64,000 nt of DNA from contig OZ244931.1 of assembly GCA_965222215.1 (NCBI GenBank), positions 1,984,001-2,048,000 on the forward strand, given 5' to 3'. The notes beneath the pieces were generated by a model. That model saw only the letters and a list, made by a program, of their open reading frames with translations. It was not told the origin of the DNA and made no database searches. A program made the position numbers and the translations under genes. Below are positions 1 through 8,160 of the stretch, piece after piece. This DNA comes from JABJAG01 sp965222215. GTDB taxonomy: Bacteria; Pseudomonadota; Alphaproteobacteria; UBA6615. Each line of letters opens with the position of its first letter. Position 1 is the stretch's first letter.

Positions 1-188
1 ACGAGCCGCAGGTTTGGCAGTTCCGGCAGCTCCGCCAGATCCAGAAACCCTGTCATCAGGTACAGTATATCTTCCGGGCTCCCGACATCCGGCCAGAGCC
101 TGATTTCAAGATCCGGTGCCTCGGCCTGCACCATGTCGCGCCAGTGCTCGGCGGTGCCCATGACGGGCGGGGTGATCAGCAGGGTCAT
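1..188 (-). CDS. D-2-hydroxyacid dehydrogenase, GhrA-like (N-terminal fragment)
   Basis: Only the first 62 codons are in the window; the gene runs off the left edge. The visible part resembles the N-terminal substrate domain of NAD(P)H-dependent glyoxylate/hydroxypyruvate reductases of the GhrA type: a short hydrophobic start (MTLLITPPV), a conserved 'LEIRLWPD' strand and a hydrophobic 'LPNLRLV' that in the family leads into the nucleotide-binding domain. The Rossmann glycines are outside the window, so cofactor and activity cannot be judged. It starts 15 bases after the deacetylase-like gene and looks like the last visible gene of the TRAP operon. The assignment rests on weak N-terminal similarity. 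Confidence 0.6.
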   Translation of the reverse strand, partial: MTLLITPPVMGTAEHWRDMVQAEAPDLEIRLWPDVGSPEDILYLMTGFLDLAELPELPNLRL

Positions 189-203
189 GAGGGAAAGCGC
201 CGG

Positions 204-1082
204 TCAGTCGGAACCATGCGCCGCGCGGAACCAGTCCATAATCTCCTCGCCCGGAACCACAGCAACATCCGAATGGCCGAGGATGTAGTCGAGGATGTCC
301 TCGAAATACTTGATCCGGTGCGGTGCGCCGGTGAGATACATGTGCAGGCTGATCGACATCACCCGCGCGGACTCTTCGCTTTCCTGATAGAGCCGGTCGA
401 ACTGGTCCTTCGAGCGCTTGAACATCTCGTCCGACGAGTGCTGCTGCAGCGCCATCATGGTGATGTCGTTGGTCTCGACCGTATAGGGAACGGACAGCAT
501 CGGCCCCTCGGTGGTCTCGATCTCGACCGGTTGGTCGTCCAGCACCCAGTCCGCGACATACTCGACCCCGGCCCGCGCCAGGAAATCGATCGTCTGGAAG
601 GTTTCGGTCAGGCCCGGGCTTTCCCAGCCCCGCACCTTCTTGCCGGAAAACTTCTCGATGGCCGCGACGGCCCGGTCGATTTGCTCCTGCTGGTCGTCAT
701 GTTTGTGCATCGGCCCCTGAAGGTAACCATGGCCCATGAACTCCCAGTCGAGTTCGAGGGCGGCCTCTGCGATGCGCGGGTAGTTCTCGCAAACGCGACC
801 GTTAACGGCCATGGTCGGCTTGATACCCCTGTCACGCAGTGCGTCGCGGATACGCCAGAAGCCGACCCGCATGCCGTACTCGTGCCATGACCAGTTCGGC
901 AGATCCGGCAACAGGGGTACGCCCATCGGCGGTGGCAGGACTGTGCGCGGCATCGGCCGGGCGATGTCCCAGTCCTCGACGTTGGCGATGATCCACACGG
1001 CCATGCGCTTGCCGTCAGGCAGCTTCCACGCCGGCCGGTCGACAATGGCGGAATACGGGACGCGTTCCTTGAAGATCTTCAT
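204..1082 (-). CDS. Polysaccharide deacetylase-family (NodB/PuuE-like) protein
   Basis: A 292-residue protein with the NodB-type metal hydrolase fold. The first conserved aspartate motif is VEDWD (residues 35-39); a GHGY segment (117-120) and MHKHDD (125-130) supply the histidine region typical of the allantoinase-like/PuuE branch that acts on small amides rather than on chitin. There is no signal peptide, so it is cytoplasmic. The ATG at 1082 is preceded by GGGGGAAG. It lies 82 bases downstream of dctM and 15 bases upstream of the reductase fragment, so it probably processes whatever the TRAP system imports. The substrate is unknown. Confidence 0.8.
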   Translation of the reverse strand: MKIFKERVPYSAIVDRPAWKLPDGKRMAVWIIANVEDWDIARPMPRTVLPPPMGVPLLPDLPNWSWHEYGMRVGFWRIRDALRDRGIKPTMAVNGRVCENYPRIAEAALELDWEFMGHGYLQGPMHKHDDQQEQIDRAVAAIEKFSGKKVRGWESPGLTETFQTIDFLARAGVEYVADWVLDDQPVEIETTEGPMLSVPYTVETNDITMMALQQHSSDEMFKRSKDQFDRLYQESEESARVMSISLHMYLTGAPHRIKYFEDILDYILGHSDVAVVPGEEIMDWFRAAHGSD

Positions 1083-1164
1083 CTCTTCCCCCGGAAAATA
1101 AATCGGCCGCGATTATGCGGAAACGGTCCGGCCAAGGCCAGACAGGGAAAGGTCTGGAAAGGCG

Positions 1165-2499
1165 CTACAAATACCCGAGTTCGAGCAGATAGAGGCTGAG
1201 TGCCGGGAAATTGATGAGCAGGATCAGCACGAGGAACATCATCACCGCGAACGGGAATGCGCCTGCGAAGATATCCGCCAGCGACACCGTCGGATCGTTG
1301 ATCGCGCTCTTGATGACGAAGCAGGAAATCCCCAGCGGCGGCGTCAGCAGCCCGATCTCCGCACCCACCACGGTAACAATGCCGAACCAGATCAGATCGA
1401 CATTGAAGGAGTCGAGCACGACAAGGAACAGTGGCACCACGATCAGGATGATCGACGCGGTTTCGATGATCGTTCCGAGCAATACCATCAACACGACGTA
1501 GATGAGCATCAGCTCACCCAGTGTCAGCTCGAATCCGGCCAGCCATTCCCCAAAAACCGTTGGCAGCGCGGCGACGCCGAGCATCCGGCTGTACATAGAG
1601 GCCGAGATGATGAGGAACAGGATCGTCGCGGTAATGTAGCCGGTCTCTACCAGCACCTCCCAGAGATCGCGCCAAGTGAAGCTGCGCTTGATGATCGCAA
1701 TGACCAGGGCGGCCAGCGCCCCCGCCGCGCCCGCTTCGACCGGGGTTACCACGCCGCCGTAAATTCCGCCGAGCACGACGAGAACGAGAACGACGACCGG
1801 AAGGATTTTCTTGACCAAATCCAGCCATGTCAGCTTCGCCCAGTCCTCCGCGGCGATATCGCCGGCCTGCTGGCCGCCGACGTATTTTGGAAAGACGAAG
1901 GCGAGGAACAGAATCAGAATGCCGAAACAGATCGCCAGAAGGATTCCGGGGATGATACCGGCAATGAACATCCTGCCGACCGACTGCTCGGTGACGATGG
2001 CATAGATGATCAGCATCGCGCTCGGCGGGATCAGCATGCCGAGAACGGACGAGCCGGCCACGACACCGACCGTGAAGCGCGGTTTGTAACCGAAGCGGCG
2101 CATTTCCGGAATTGCCACGCGGGTAAACACCGACGCGGATGCAATGGACGACCCCGTGATCGACGCGAAGATCGCATTGGCCGCCACCGTTGCGATGCCG
2201 AGGCCACCGCGTATCCGGTAGAAAATAAAGTTCGCGAACTCGTAGACGTCCTTGCCCAGCCCGGCCTTGCTGACAATCAGCCCCATGAGGGCGAACAAAG
2301 GCACGGACGCGAACACAAGCTCCGATACGGTGTCCGCGATGGATTCCGACAGCAGTGCGACCGCAATATCGAAATTGCCGCGGATAAGCCACACACCCAG
2401 GAACGACACCAGCCCCAGCGCTACCGGGATATAGAGCCCCGTGTAGATGAGGAAAACGATCACGAAGACCGAGGCGATTCCGACCTCAATACCACCCAT
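1165..2499 (-). CDS. dctM: TRAP transporter large permease, DctM family
   Basis: A hydrophobic protein of 444 residues with the dozen or so membrane segments expected of the large TRAP subunit, which moves substrate using a sodium or proton gradient. Family hallmarks include FALMG in the first third, AVTGSS-like 'FASITGSS', and GMLIPPS. I chose the ATG at 2499 because a GGGGG ribosome site precedes it and it lies just after the dctQ stop; a longer reading frame would overlap dctQ with a non-hydrophobic arginine-rich leader. It sits between dctQ and the deacetylase-like gene, all on the minus strand. Confidence 0.92.
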   Translation of the reverse strand: MGGIEVGIASVFVIVFLIYTGLYIPVALGLVSFLGVWLIRGNFDIAVALLSESIADTVSELVFASVPLFALMGLIVSKAGLGKDVYEFANFIFYRIRGGLGIATVAANAIFASITGSSIASASVFTRVAIPEMRRFGYKPRFTVGVVAGSSVLGMLIPPSAMLIIYAIVTEQSVGRMFIAGIIPGILLAICFGILILFLAFVFPKYVGGQQAGDIAAEDWAKLTWLDLVKKILPVVVLVLVVLGGIYGGVVTPVEAGAAGALAALVIAIIKRSFTWRDLWEVLVETGYITATILFLIISASMYSRMLGVAALPTVFGEWLAGFELTLGELMLIYVVLMVLLGTIIETASIILIVVPLFLVVLDSFNVDLIWFGIVTVVGAEIGLLTPPLGISCFVIKSAINDPTVSLADIFAGAFPFAVMMFLVLILLINFPALSLYLLELGYL

Positions 2500-2521
2500 T
2501 ATCGATTGCCCCCGACGCCGC

Positions 2522-3067
2522 CTAGGCCGTGCCGCGCACGAGCGGCACAATGTGCCGGATCGTGAACTTTGCGAACTGCAGCATCGTCACCGTGCACCCA
2601 AGCACGATAACTGCCTTAATCGGCCATTCGGGAACCGTAAACAGCCCCTCTTCGCCGACGAAATAATTCAGACGCCATGCGTCATAAAGTTCCGGGACCG
2701 CGCCGTAGAGCACGATCAGCAGAAAAACGACGCCCAGTAAATCGAATACCGCTCCCATCGCGTGGCCGACCCGCGGGCGCCGCCGCTGCATCAGGCCATA
2801 GAACCCGTCTGAGCGAGTCAGACGACCCTTTCGCGTGGCATCGCCGATCTGCATGAACACAATCGCGACGATGGACATCTCCACCATCTCGTTGACGCCG
2901 TGAATGGGATGCGTGAACAGGGTGCGGGCAAACGCATCGGTGTCGATCATCACCATAAGGACGAAGATCCACGCCGACCCTATGGTGTTCATCACCGTCA
3001 GGACGCGATCCAGCAAATCCTGAGGGGCGCCGGCTTGCGTCGGCGCCCCTTCGGTCATTTCGGTCAT
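2522..3067 (-). CDS. dctQ: TRAP transporter small permease, DctQ family
   Basis: A protein of 181 residues with four predicted membrane helices, the architecture of the small TRAP subunit that pairs with DctM. The ATG at 3067 follows CAGGTAAG and lies 25 bases after the dctP stop; upstream in-frame starts would run into dctP. The 'GAPQDLLDRVLTVMNTIGSAW' opening, broken here only for quotation, is the usual amphipathic lead into helix 1. Together with the flanking genes it completes a P-Q-M operon. Confidence 0.9.
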   Translation of the reverse strand: MTEMTEGAPTQAGAPQDLLDRVLTVMNTIGSAWIFVLMVMIDTDAFARTLFTHPIHGVNEMVEMSIVAIVFMQIGDATRKGRLTRSDGFYGLMQRRRPRVGHAMGAVFDLLGVVFLLIVLYGAVPELYDAWRLNYFVGEEGLFTVPEWPIKAVIVLGCTVTMLQFAKFTIRHIVPLVRGTA

Positions 3068-3092
3068 TTGCTTACCTGAACGAAAACGGTGG

Positions 3093-4190
3093 TCAGGAAC
3101 CGAGTTCCCGGTCCCACTGGCGCAGGATCGGCTGGTTGTTAGCACGCATGGTGTCCATGTAGGACTTCATGACGACCTTGCCCGGTGCGCCTTCCTTCTC
3201 GCGCGCGGCAACCCAGTCGGCGGCCACGTTCGGCATGTTGTCGGCCCACTGCTGACGCTCGGCCGCGCTGAGGACGTGCACCTTGCCGCCGCCGTCGACA
3301 AACGCCTTCATGCTGGCGTCGGCGAGCTTGAGTGCTTCCGCGGCCATGTGATCGCGATAGAGCACAGAGGCTTCCCTGATCGCCGTTTTCACCTCATCCG
3401 GAAGGTTCTTCCAGGTGTCCGCATTGGCGGAGACGACCTTGGAGTTCGCCGTACCGAGATCGGCCTTCAACATATACGGCGCGACTTCGTACATCTTGCG
3501 GCCCACGACCGCTTCCGGCCAGAGCATGATCGCGTCGAGGACGCCTGTGCTGAGCTGGTTGTAATAGTGCACCAGGCTGCCCGCGACACCGGCGGCGCCG
3601 AAGCCTTCGAGCCAACGCAGGTTCAGGCCCGCGCTACCGATCTTGAGGCCGTTCATGTCCGCAAGGCTCTGAACCGGCTTCTTCGAGAAGATCTGGTAGG
3701 TGTCGAGCACCGCCATGTTCGTCAGGTAGACCTGATTGAACTTCGTGAAGGCCTGCTTGAACTCCGGATGCGTATCGGAAAGATCGTCGACAGTCTTGGC
3801 AACAAGGCCCGGATCGTTGGTGACGAATGGGGTCGCATACGCCACGAGCTGCAGCGGCACCTTGTCGGCGTGGAACACCGTGGTCACGACGCCGATGTCG
3901 CCGAGGCCCTTCTGCAGGCCGCCGAGCACGCCGCGGACTTTCACGATCTGGCCCCAAGCCTGGTTCCACTCGATTTCGTAGTTACCGGTCGACGCCAGGC
4001 GCTTGTCGATCTCGGGGATATAGAAATCGATGAATTCCTTCACCCACAGTGATTTCGGCGAATAGCCGTCGATTGCGGCGAGCTTGATCTTCTCCGCGGC
4101 GGACGACGGTGCCGCGAACGCAACGGAAGCCATCAGAGCGCCGACACCGGCGATCCCGAGCTTCCGGGCAAGAGTTTTAGTGCTGGTCAT
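3093..4190 (-). CDS. dctP: TRAP transporter substrate-binding protein, DctP family
   Basis: A 365-residue periplasmic binding protein. A cleavable signal peptide covers about residues 1-32 (basic start, hydrophobic stretch, SSAA cleavage zone). The mature part has the DctP pattern: 'LADMNGLKIGSAG' before the conserved region that holds the carboxylate-binding arginine, and 'YNQLSTGVLDAIMLWPEA'. The C terminus (RANNQP..RQWDRE) closely matches that of the orphan DctP at 16541, so these two belong to one subfamily distinct from the pair at 12017 and 13322. First gene of the minus-strand operon, facing the GntR regulator across a 181-base divergent region. Confidence 0.92.
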   Translation of the reverse strand: MTSTKTLARKLGIAGVGALMASVAFAAPSSAAEKIKLAAIDGYSPKSLWVKEFIDFYIPEIDKRLASTGNYEIEWNQAWGQIVKVRGVLGGLQKGLGDIGVVTTVFHADKVPLQLVAYATPFVTNDPGLVAKTVDDLSDTHPEFKQAFTKFNQVYLTNMAVLDTYQIFSKKPVQSLADMNGLKIGSAGLNLRWLEGFGAAGVAGSLVHYYNQLSTGVLDAIMLWPEAVVGRKMYEVAPYMLKADLGTANSKVVSANADTWKNLPDEVKTAIREASVLYRDHMAAEALKLADASMKAFVDGGGKVHVLSAAERQQWADNMPNVAADWVAAREKEGAPGKVVMKSYMDTMRANNQPILRQWDRELGS

Positions 4191-4293
4191 CGTTTTCTCC
4201 CTCAGATGATCCCAATATCATACACAGGCGCGTTTCAGGGCGCTTCTTCCTTCCCCGATAGAAACGGGAGTCACTCGTACCTGTCAACGATTT

Positions 4294-4326
4294 TCCAAAT
4301 TTTTTCGCCTTGCGTCCAAATTTGGA
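4294..4326. promoter_or_regulatory. Candidate GntR operator in dctP-gntR divergent promoter
   Basis: A perfect 12-base palindrome, TCCAAATTTGGA, occupies 4315-4326; the half-site TCCAAAT also occurs at 4294-4300. They sit in the AT-rich spacer between the TRAP operon and the divergent GntR/FCD gene, 46 bases before the regulator's ATG. This is the normal position for autoregulation and ligand-controlled repression of both transcripts. Binding by this regulator is an inference. Confidence 0.5.
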
Positions 4327-4371
4327 ATATAAGTCGAGATACAGGTTCAAGCGTTGTGAAAGTTCCGTCTC

Positions 4372-5091
4372 ATGCCTGCAAAGGTAAAAACCGCTCAAGA
4401 CCGCCGTTCCGGCGGCCCCACGATTGCCACGTCGGTCTACGACAGGCTTCGTCGTGACATCATCAACGGGGCACTGGCGCTGGGCCATAAACTCGGTTCG
4501 ACGAGTCTGCGGGAGCGCTACCAAGTCGGGATCAGCCCGGTCCGCGAGGCGCTCAACCGCCTTGTTGCTGAGAACCTGGTCTGCTTCGAGGACCAGAAAG
4601 GTTTCCATGTCGCCGGGATCGGCGTGGAAGACCTCGATGACCTGATCCACACCCGTTGCCGCATCGAGGAGATTGCACTCCGCGAAGCCATCGCAAAAGG
4701 CGATGACACATGGGAAGACGGGATCGTCGTTGCCTATCACCGGCTCTCGAAAGTGCCCCGGTCGGCCGCGGAAGACGGCTTCGAGTTCAACCCCGAATGG
4801 GAAGAACTCCACCACGCATTCCACACGGCCATTCTCTCCGGCTGCGCCTCTCCGCGCATCCTCGGATATTGCGAGCTTCTCGCAGACCAGGCGAACCGTT
4901 ACCGCCAACTCGCGGCAACAATCAGCTATCCCAACCGCAATGAGCGCGACGAACACAGGGAAATCATGGACGCCGTGATCGCCCGCGATACCGAACGCGC
5001 CGTATCCCTGCACCATGCGCACCTGACGAAAACCAACGACATCATCATGACATCGGGCCTTTCGCTCCCGTCTGGCAAGGTCGCGCTCTAG
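4372..5091 (+). CDS. GntR-family transcriptional regulator with FCD domain
   Basis: A 239-residue regulator. Residues about 20-85 form the GntR winged helix-turn-helix (SVYDRLRRDIINGALALG, then SLRERYQVGISPVREALNRL), followed by an all-helical FCD ligand domain with the expected acidic/histidine metal-site pattern (E..HHAFH around residue 145, H..I in the EHREIMDAV segment). FCD regulators commonly sense organic acids. It is divergent from the TRAP operon, so it most likely controls uptake genes and perhaps the MetE-like gene downstream. The start at 4372 gives the expected family length. Confidence 0.88.
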   Translation: MPAKVKTAQDRRSGGPTIATSVYDRLRRDIINGALALGHKLGSTSLRERYQVGISPVREALNRLVAENLVCFEDQKGFHVAGIGVEDLDDLIHTRCRIEEIALREAIAKGDDTWEDGIVVAYHRLSKVPRSAAEDGFEFNPEWEELHHAFHTAILSGCASPRILGYCELLADQANRYRQLAATISYPNRNERDEHREIMDAVIARDTERAVSLHHAHLTKTNDIIMTSGLSLPSGKVAL

Positions 5092-5197
5092 TTCTCTGAA
5101 CGAAGCGCCAACCTGCACTCAATATTGGCCATGTGCATGTGCTAGCGTCCCCGACACAGCTCGCAGAGACGGGCAATAGTTCTTTCGGGAGGCTCAT

Positions 5198-6343
5198 ATG
5201 AAACGCAGCACAGACCGGATTCTCACGACCCACACGGGAAGCCTGCCGCGCCCCAAGGAAGTGGTGGACCTCCTGCTGGAGGCGGAGAAAACGCCCGGGA
5301 CAATGCCCGAAGGCTTCAACGAGGCTGTGAGCCGCGCCGTGGCCGAGGTGGTCGAGAAACAGGTTGAGTCGGGGCTCGACGTCATCAACGACGGCGAACA
5401 GGGCCGCGCCGACTACACCATCCACGTCAAGGACCGTCTGACCGGATACGACGGCCCGAACCAGCCCAAGCCCATGAGTGCCGACGGCGAGGAATTTCCC
5501 GAGCTCGAGAGCATGCTGAAGCTGTTCGTCACGCCCCTCACCCACCGACCGGCCTGCACCGGCGATGTCGAGTGGAAGGACTGGGATTCAGCGCAGGCCG
5601 ATATTGACCGTGCAGCAGGCGTCATCGGGCGCGTCGGCGTTGAAGAAGTCTTTATGACATCTCCCTCGCCCGGCCAGATAGCCCGTTTCCTGCCAAACCT
5701 CCATTACGAGAGCGAGGAGGCCTATATCTTCGCGCTGGCCGACGTGATGAAGCGCGAGTACGAGGCCATCGTGAACGCGGGTCTCGTGCTGCAGCTCGAC
5801 TGCCCGGACCTCGCCCTGAGCCGCCATACGATTTTCCGGCACCTGAGCCTCGAGGACTTCCGTAAGGAAATCTCGATGCATGTGGACGCGCTCAACCACG
5901 CCGTCCGCGACATCCCGGAAGACCGGATGCGCATGCATGTCTGCTGGGCCAGCACCATGGGGCCGCACCACGAAGACGTGCCGCTGGCCGATATCGTCGA
6001 CATCATCATGAAGGCAAAGCCCCAGGCCGTGTCGTTCCCCGGCGCCAACCCGCGCCACGAGCATGAATGGAAAGTCTGGCGCGATGTCGATCTGTCCGAC
6101 GGCAAGTTCATCATTCCCGGTGTCATCGACACCACCTCGAACTTCGTAGAGCACCCGGAACTGGTCTGCGACCGGATTCTGAACTACGCGAGCGTCGTCG
6201 GGCGGGAAAACGTGATTGTCGGCGGCGATTGCGGATTCGGCACCTTCGCGGGCCGTGTCCAGGTGGATCGAAAGATTGTCTACATGAAGTTCGCCGCGAT
6301 GACGGAAGGCGCGGCAATGGCCTCCAAACAACTCTGGAGCTAG
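5198..6343 (+). CDS. Cobalamin-independent methionine synthase C-terminal-like (MetE/UROD superfamily) enzyme
   Basis: A 381-residue single-domain protein resembling the C-terminal catalytic half of MetE and related methyl- or alkyl-transferases such as epoxyalkane:coenzyme M transferase. HTGSLPRP is at residues 12-19 and DVINDGEQGR at 61-70. Zinc ligands are visible as H247 and C249 in MHVCW and C345 in GGDCGFG. True MetE is about twice as long, so this is one of the stand-alone catabolic or thiol-transfer homologues. It begins 106 bases after gntR on the same strand. The thiol acceptor and alkyl donor are unknown. Confidence 0.82.
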   Translation: MKRSTDRILTTHTGSLPRPKEVVDLLLEAEKTPGTMPEGFNEAVSRAVAEVVEKQVESGLDVINDGEQGRADYTIHVKDRLTGYDGPNQPKPMSADGEEFPELESMLKLFVTPLTHRPACTGDVEWKDWDSAQADIDRAAGVIGRVGVEEVFMTSPSPGQIARFLPNLHYESEEAYIFALADVMKREYEAIVNAGLVLQLDCPDLALSRHTIFRHLSLEDFRKEISMHVDALNHAVRDIPEDRMRMHVCWASTMGPHHEDVPLADIVDIIMKAKPQAVSFPGANPRHEHEWKVWRDVDLSDGKFIIPGVIDTTSNFVEHPELVCDRILNYASVVGRENVIVGGDCGFGTFAGRVQVDRKIVYMKFAAMTEGAAMASKQLWS

Positions 6344-6399
6344 ACGAGCCAGTTCCCGGTTGACCTTCCGGCCGGTGGAACCTGTAGACGGGGACCACC

Positions 6400-6906
6400 A
6401 TGCCAGAAAGAAAAACGTCTAGAGCGGGGCCGCTGGTCCTTTTTACTGTTGCCGTTCTCGCGCTCGGCGCCGTCGTTTACCGTTTCCTCGATCCCACCGG
6501 GGTCCAGGACATTGCGTTGACCAAACCCGCCGACGTTGCGGAGTTGGTCGTTCTGGGCGAAAGGATATACGGGACGCAGTGTGCCGCATGCCATGGCGCC
6601 GACCTGAAAGGACAACCGGACTGGCGCACACGCAAGGCAAACGGGCGGCTTCCCGCGCCGCCGCACGATGCCACCGGGCACACATGGCACCATGACGACG
6701 CGACCCTTTTTGCGCTGACCAAGTACGGGTTGGCCGCCCTGACAGGGAAACCGTATGAAACCGACATGCCGGCCTACGACGGTATTTTGAACGACAGGGA
6801 AATTCGGGCTGTGCTCGCCTACATCAAATCGCAATGGCCGGCGCATATCCGCGCGCGCCAGGCCGAGATTTCCAAACGGGCGCGATCTACTCCAGCGGGA
6901 TCATGA
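6400..6906 (+). CDS. Membrane-anchored class I cytochrome c
   Basis: A 168-residue protein with an N-terminal membrane helix (about 11-30) that serves as an uncleaved anchor or signal. The haem motif CAACH is at residues 61-65 and the probable axial methionine is M123 in TDMPAYDG. One haem only. It follows the MetE-like gene by 56 bases and may pass electrons to the respiratory chain; the CoxM/CoxS-like genes further on are a possible but unproven donor. Its 3' end overlaps the convergent GST gene by 20 bases. Confidence 0.85.
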   Translation: MPERKTSRAGPLVLFTVAVLALGAVVYRFLDPTGVQDIALTKPADVAELVVLGERIYGTQCAACHGADLKGQPDWRTRKANGRLPAPPHDATGHTWHHDDATLFALTKYGLAALTGKPYETDMPAYDGILNDREIRAVLAYIKSQWPAHIRARQAEISKRARSTPAGS

Positions 6907-7504
6907 TGTGCTCCGCGTAGCCAGGGCGTTCGCCCAGGCGTTCGTACCAGCTTCGCACATTCGGCCGGTCAGGCCGCTCAATATCCATCGCGTACCAGCG
7001 GTAGATGACGCCGCCAATGGGAATATCGCCCATCGTCAGCTCGTCGCCCGCGACGAAATCCCGGCCTTCGAGAAAGTGTTCGAGGACAGCGGTGATCTCT
7101 CCCGCCGCCTTGACGCTGCGCGCGACCAGGTCGTTGTCGCGCTCGGCCGCAGGGGTGCGGATGAGCTGATGAAAGACCGGGCGCAACGCCGGCCAGAAGG
7201 TGTTTGTCTGCCACTCCATCCAGCGGTCCGCATCGGCACGGATGTGCGGGTCTTCGGGCCATAGCGATCCGCGCCCGTGTTTTTCGGCGAGGTAGCGCAG
7301 GCACGCGTTCGATTCCCACAGGATGAACCCGTCATCGTCGATCGTCGGCACCAGCCGGTTCGGATTCATCGCGAGGTACTCGTCGGTGAACCCGAATTTG
7401 CCGGCCATGTCCGGGCGCTTGTACGCGACGTTCATCTCCGCACAGCCCCACAGGAGTTTCTGCACATTGGACGACGTGTGCCGTCCCCAAATCGTCAAGG
7501 CCAT
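6887..7504 (-). CDS. Glutathione S-transferase family protein
   Basis: A 205-residue protein with the N-terminal thioredoxin-like domain (glutathione-site motifs VPTID at about 52-56 and ESNACLRYLA at about 63-72) and a C-terminal helical domain with the GDIPIGG N-cap motif. The catalytic residue near the start is probably Ser in HTSSN. It lies 31 bases downstream of the OsmC-like gene on the same strand, so the two are likely cotranscribed and connected with thiol or electrophile chemistry. Confidence 0.88.
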   Translation of the reverse strand: MALTIWGRHTSSNVQKLLWGCAEMNVAYKRPDMAGKFGFTDEYLAMNPNRLVPTIDDDGFILWESNACLRYLAEKHGRGSLWPEDPHIRADADRWMEWQTNTFWPALRPVFHQLIRTPAAERDNDLVARSVKAAGEITAVLEHFLEGRDFVAGDELTMGDIPIGGVIYRWYAMDIERPDRPNVRSWYERLGERPGYAEHIMIPLE

Positions 7505-7535
7505 GAGCGCCCCCGTTTGATTGCGAAACGCCAGT

Positions 7536-8000
7536 CTAGTCGACGACGTTCCACTTCTCGACCACGTTGCTGCCGGCTTCGCGGAACACCTTGGAGACCG
7601 GACAGTAGATCGGAAGCATTTCCTCGACTTCCTTGAGCTGTTCGGGCGTCGCCGTCGTCTTGACGTTGATAGTGATCGTGATGTTCGGGAACGGTACCGA
7701 AATCGGCTCGGCCAGGATCACGCCCCGGCGGTCGAACTCGACATCGCACTCGATGCTCTGGATCTCGAAGTCGAGTTCCTTGTGATGGGCGATCCGGGTC
7801 GCCACGTTGTTTGTGCAGCCGACCAACGCCGCCATCATGGTCTCGGTCGGCGACGCACCGACGTTCGTGCCTCCGCGCTCTTCCGGCTCGTCGGTGATAA
7901 CTTTCACATCGCGCACGCTGATATCGGTGCGCGAGTGAGACACCGCTTCACCCACCAGCGTGTACTTCGCGCTTTTCACTTGAACCTTGGCGTCGGCCAT
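7536..8000 (-). CDS. OsmC-family protein
   Basis: A 154-residue OsmC/Ohr-fold protein. The core has 'MMAALVGCTNNVATRIA', with the single peroxidatic-type cysteine, followed by an HHKELDF strand and a second conserved region 'EEMLPIYCPVSKVF' carrying the other cysteine. Such proteins reduce organic hydroperoxides or handle thiol adducts. The ATG at 8000 is preceded by GGGGAG; a longer upstream reading lacks a ribosome site. Divergent from the CoxM-like gene and upstream of GST. Confidence 0.87.
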   Translation of the reverse strand: MADAKVQVKSAKYTLVGEAVSHSRTDISVRDVKVITDEPEERGGTNVGASPTETMMAALVGCTNNVATRIAHHKELDFEIQSIECDVEFDRRGVILAEPISVPFPNITITINVKTTATPEQLKEVEEMLPIYCPVSKVFREAGSNVVEKWNVVD

Positions 8001-8100
8001 CTGTTTTCTCCCCTTCGAGGTGTTAGAAATTCGCCGGTAACATAGGCAGAGGCCCGGCCTTCGCATAGACTTGGAAGCGCCGAGTGGGTAGAAAACAGAT

Positions 8101-8144
8101 GTTCCGGAACGACACGAAGTCCGGACACCGCGAACATATTGTTC
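8101..8144. promoter_or_regulatory. Inverted repeats between osmC-like and coxM-like genes
   Basis: Two short inverted repeats sit in the 160-base divergent spacer: GTTCCGGAAC at 8101-8110 and GAACA-TAT-TGTTC at 8132-8144. The second lies just upstream of the GGGGAG ribosome site of the CoxM-like gene. No regulator gene is adjacent, so the protein that would bind them is unknown. Confidence 0.3.
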
Positions 8145-8160
8145 AAAGGGGAGAAAGCGC

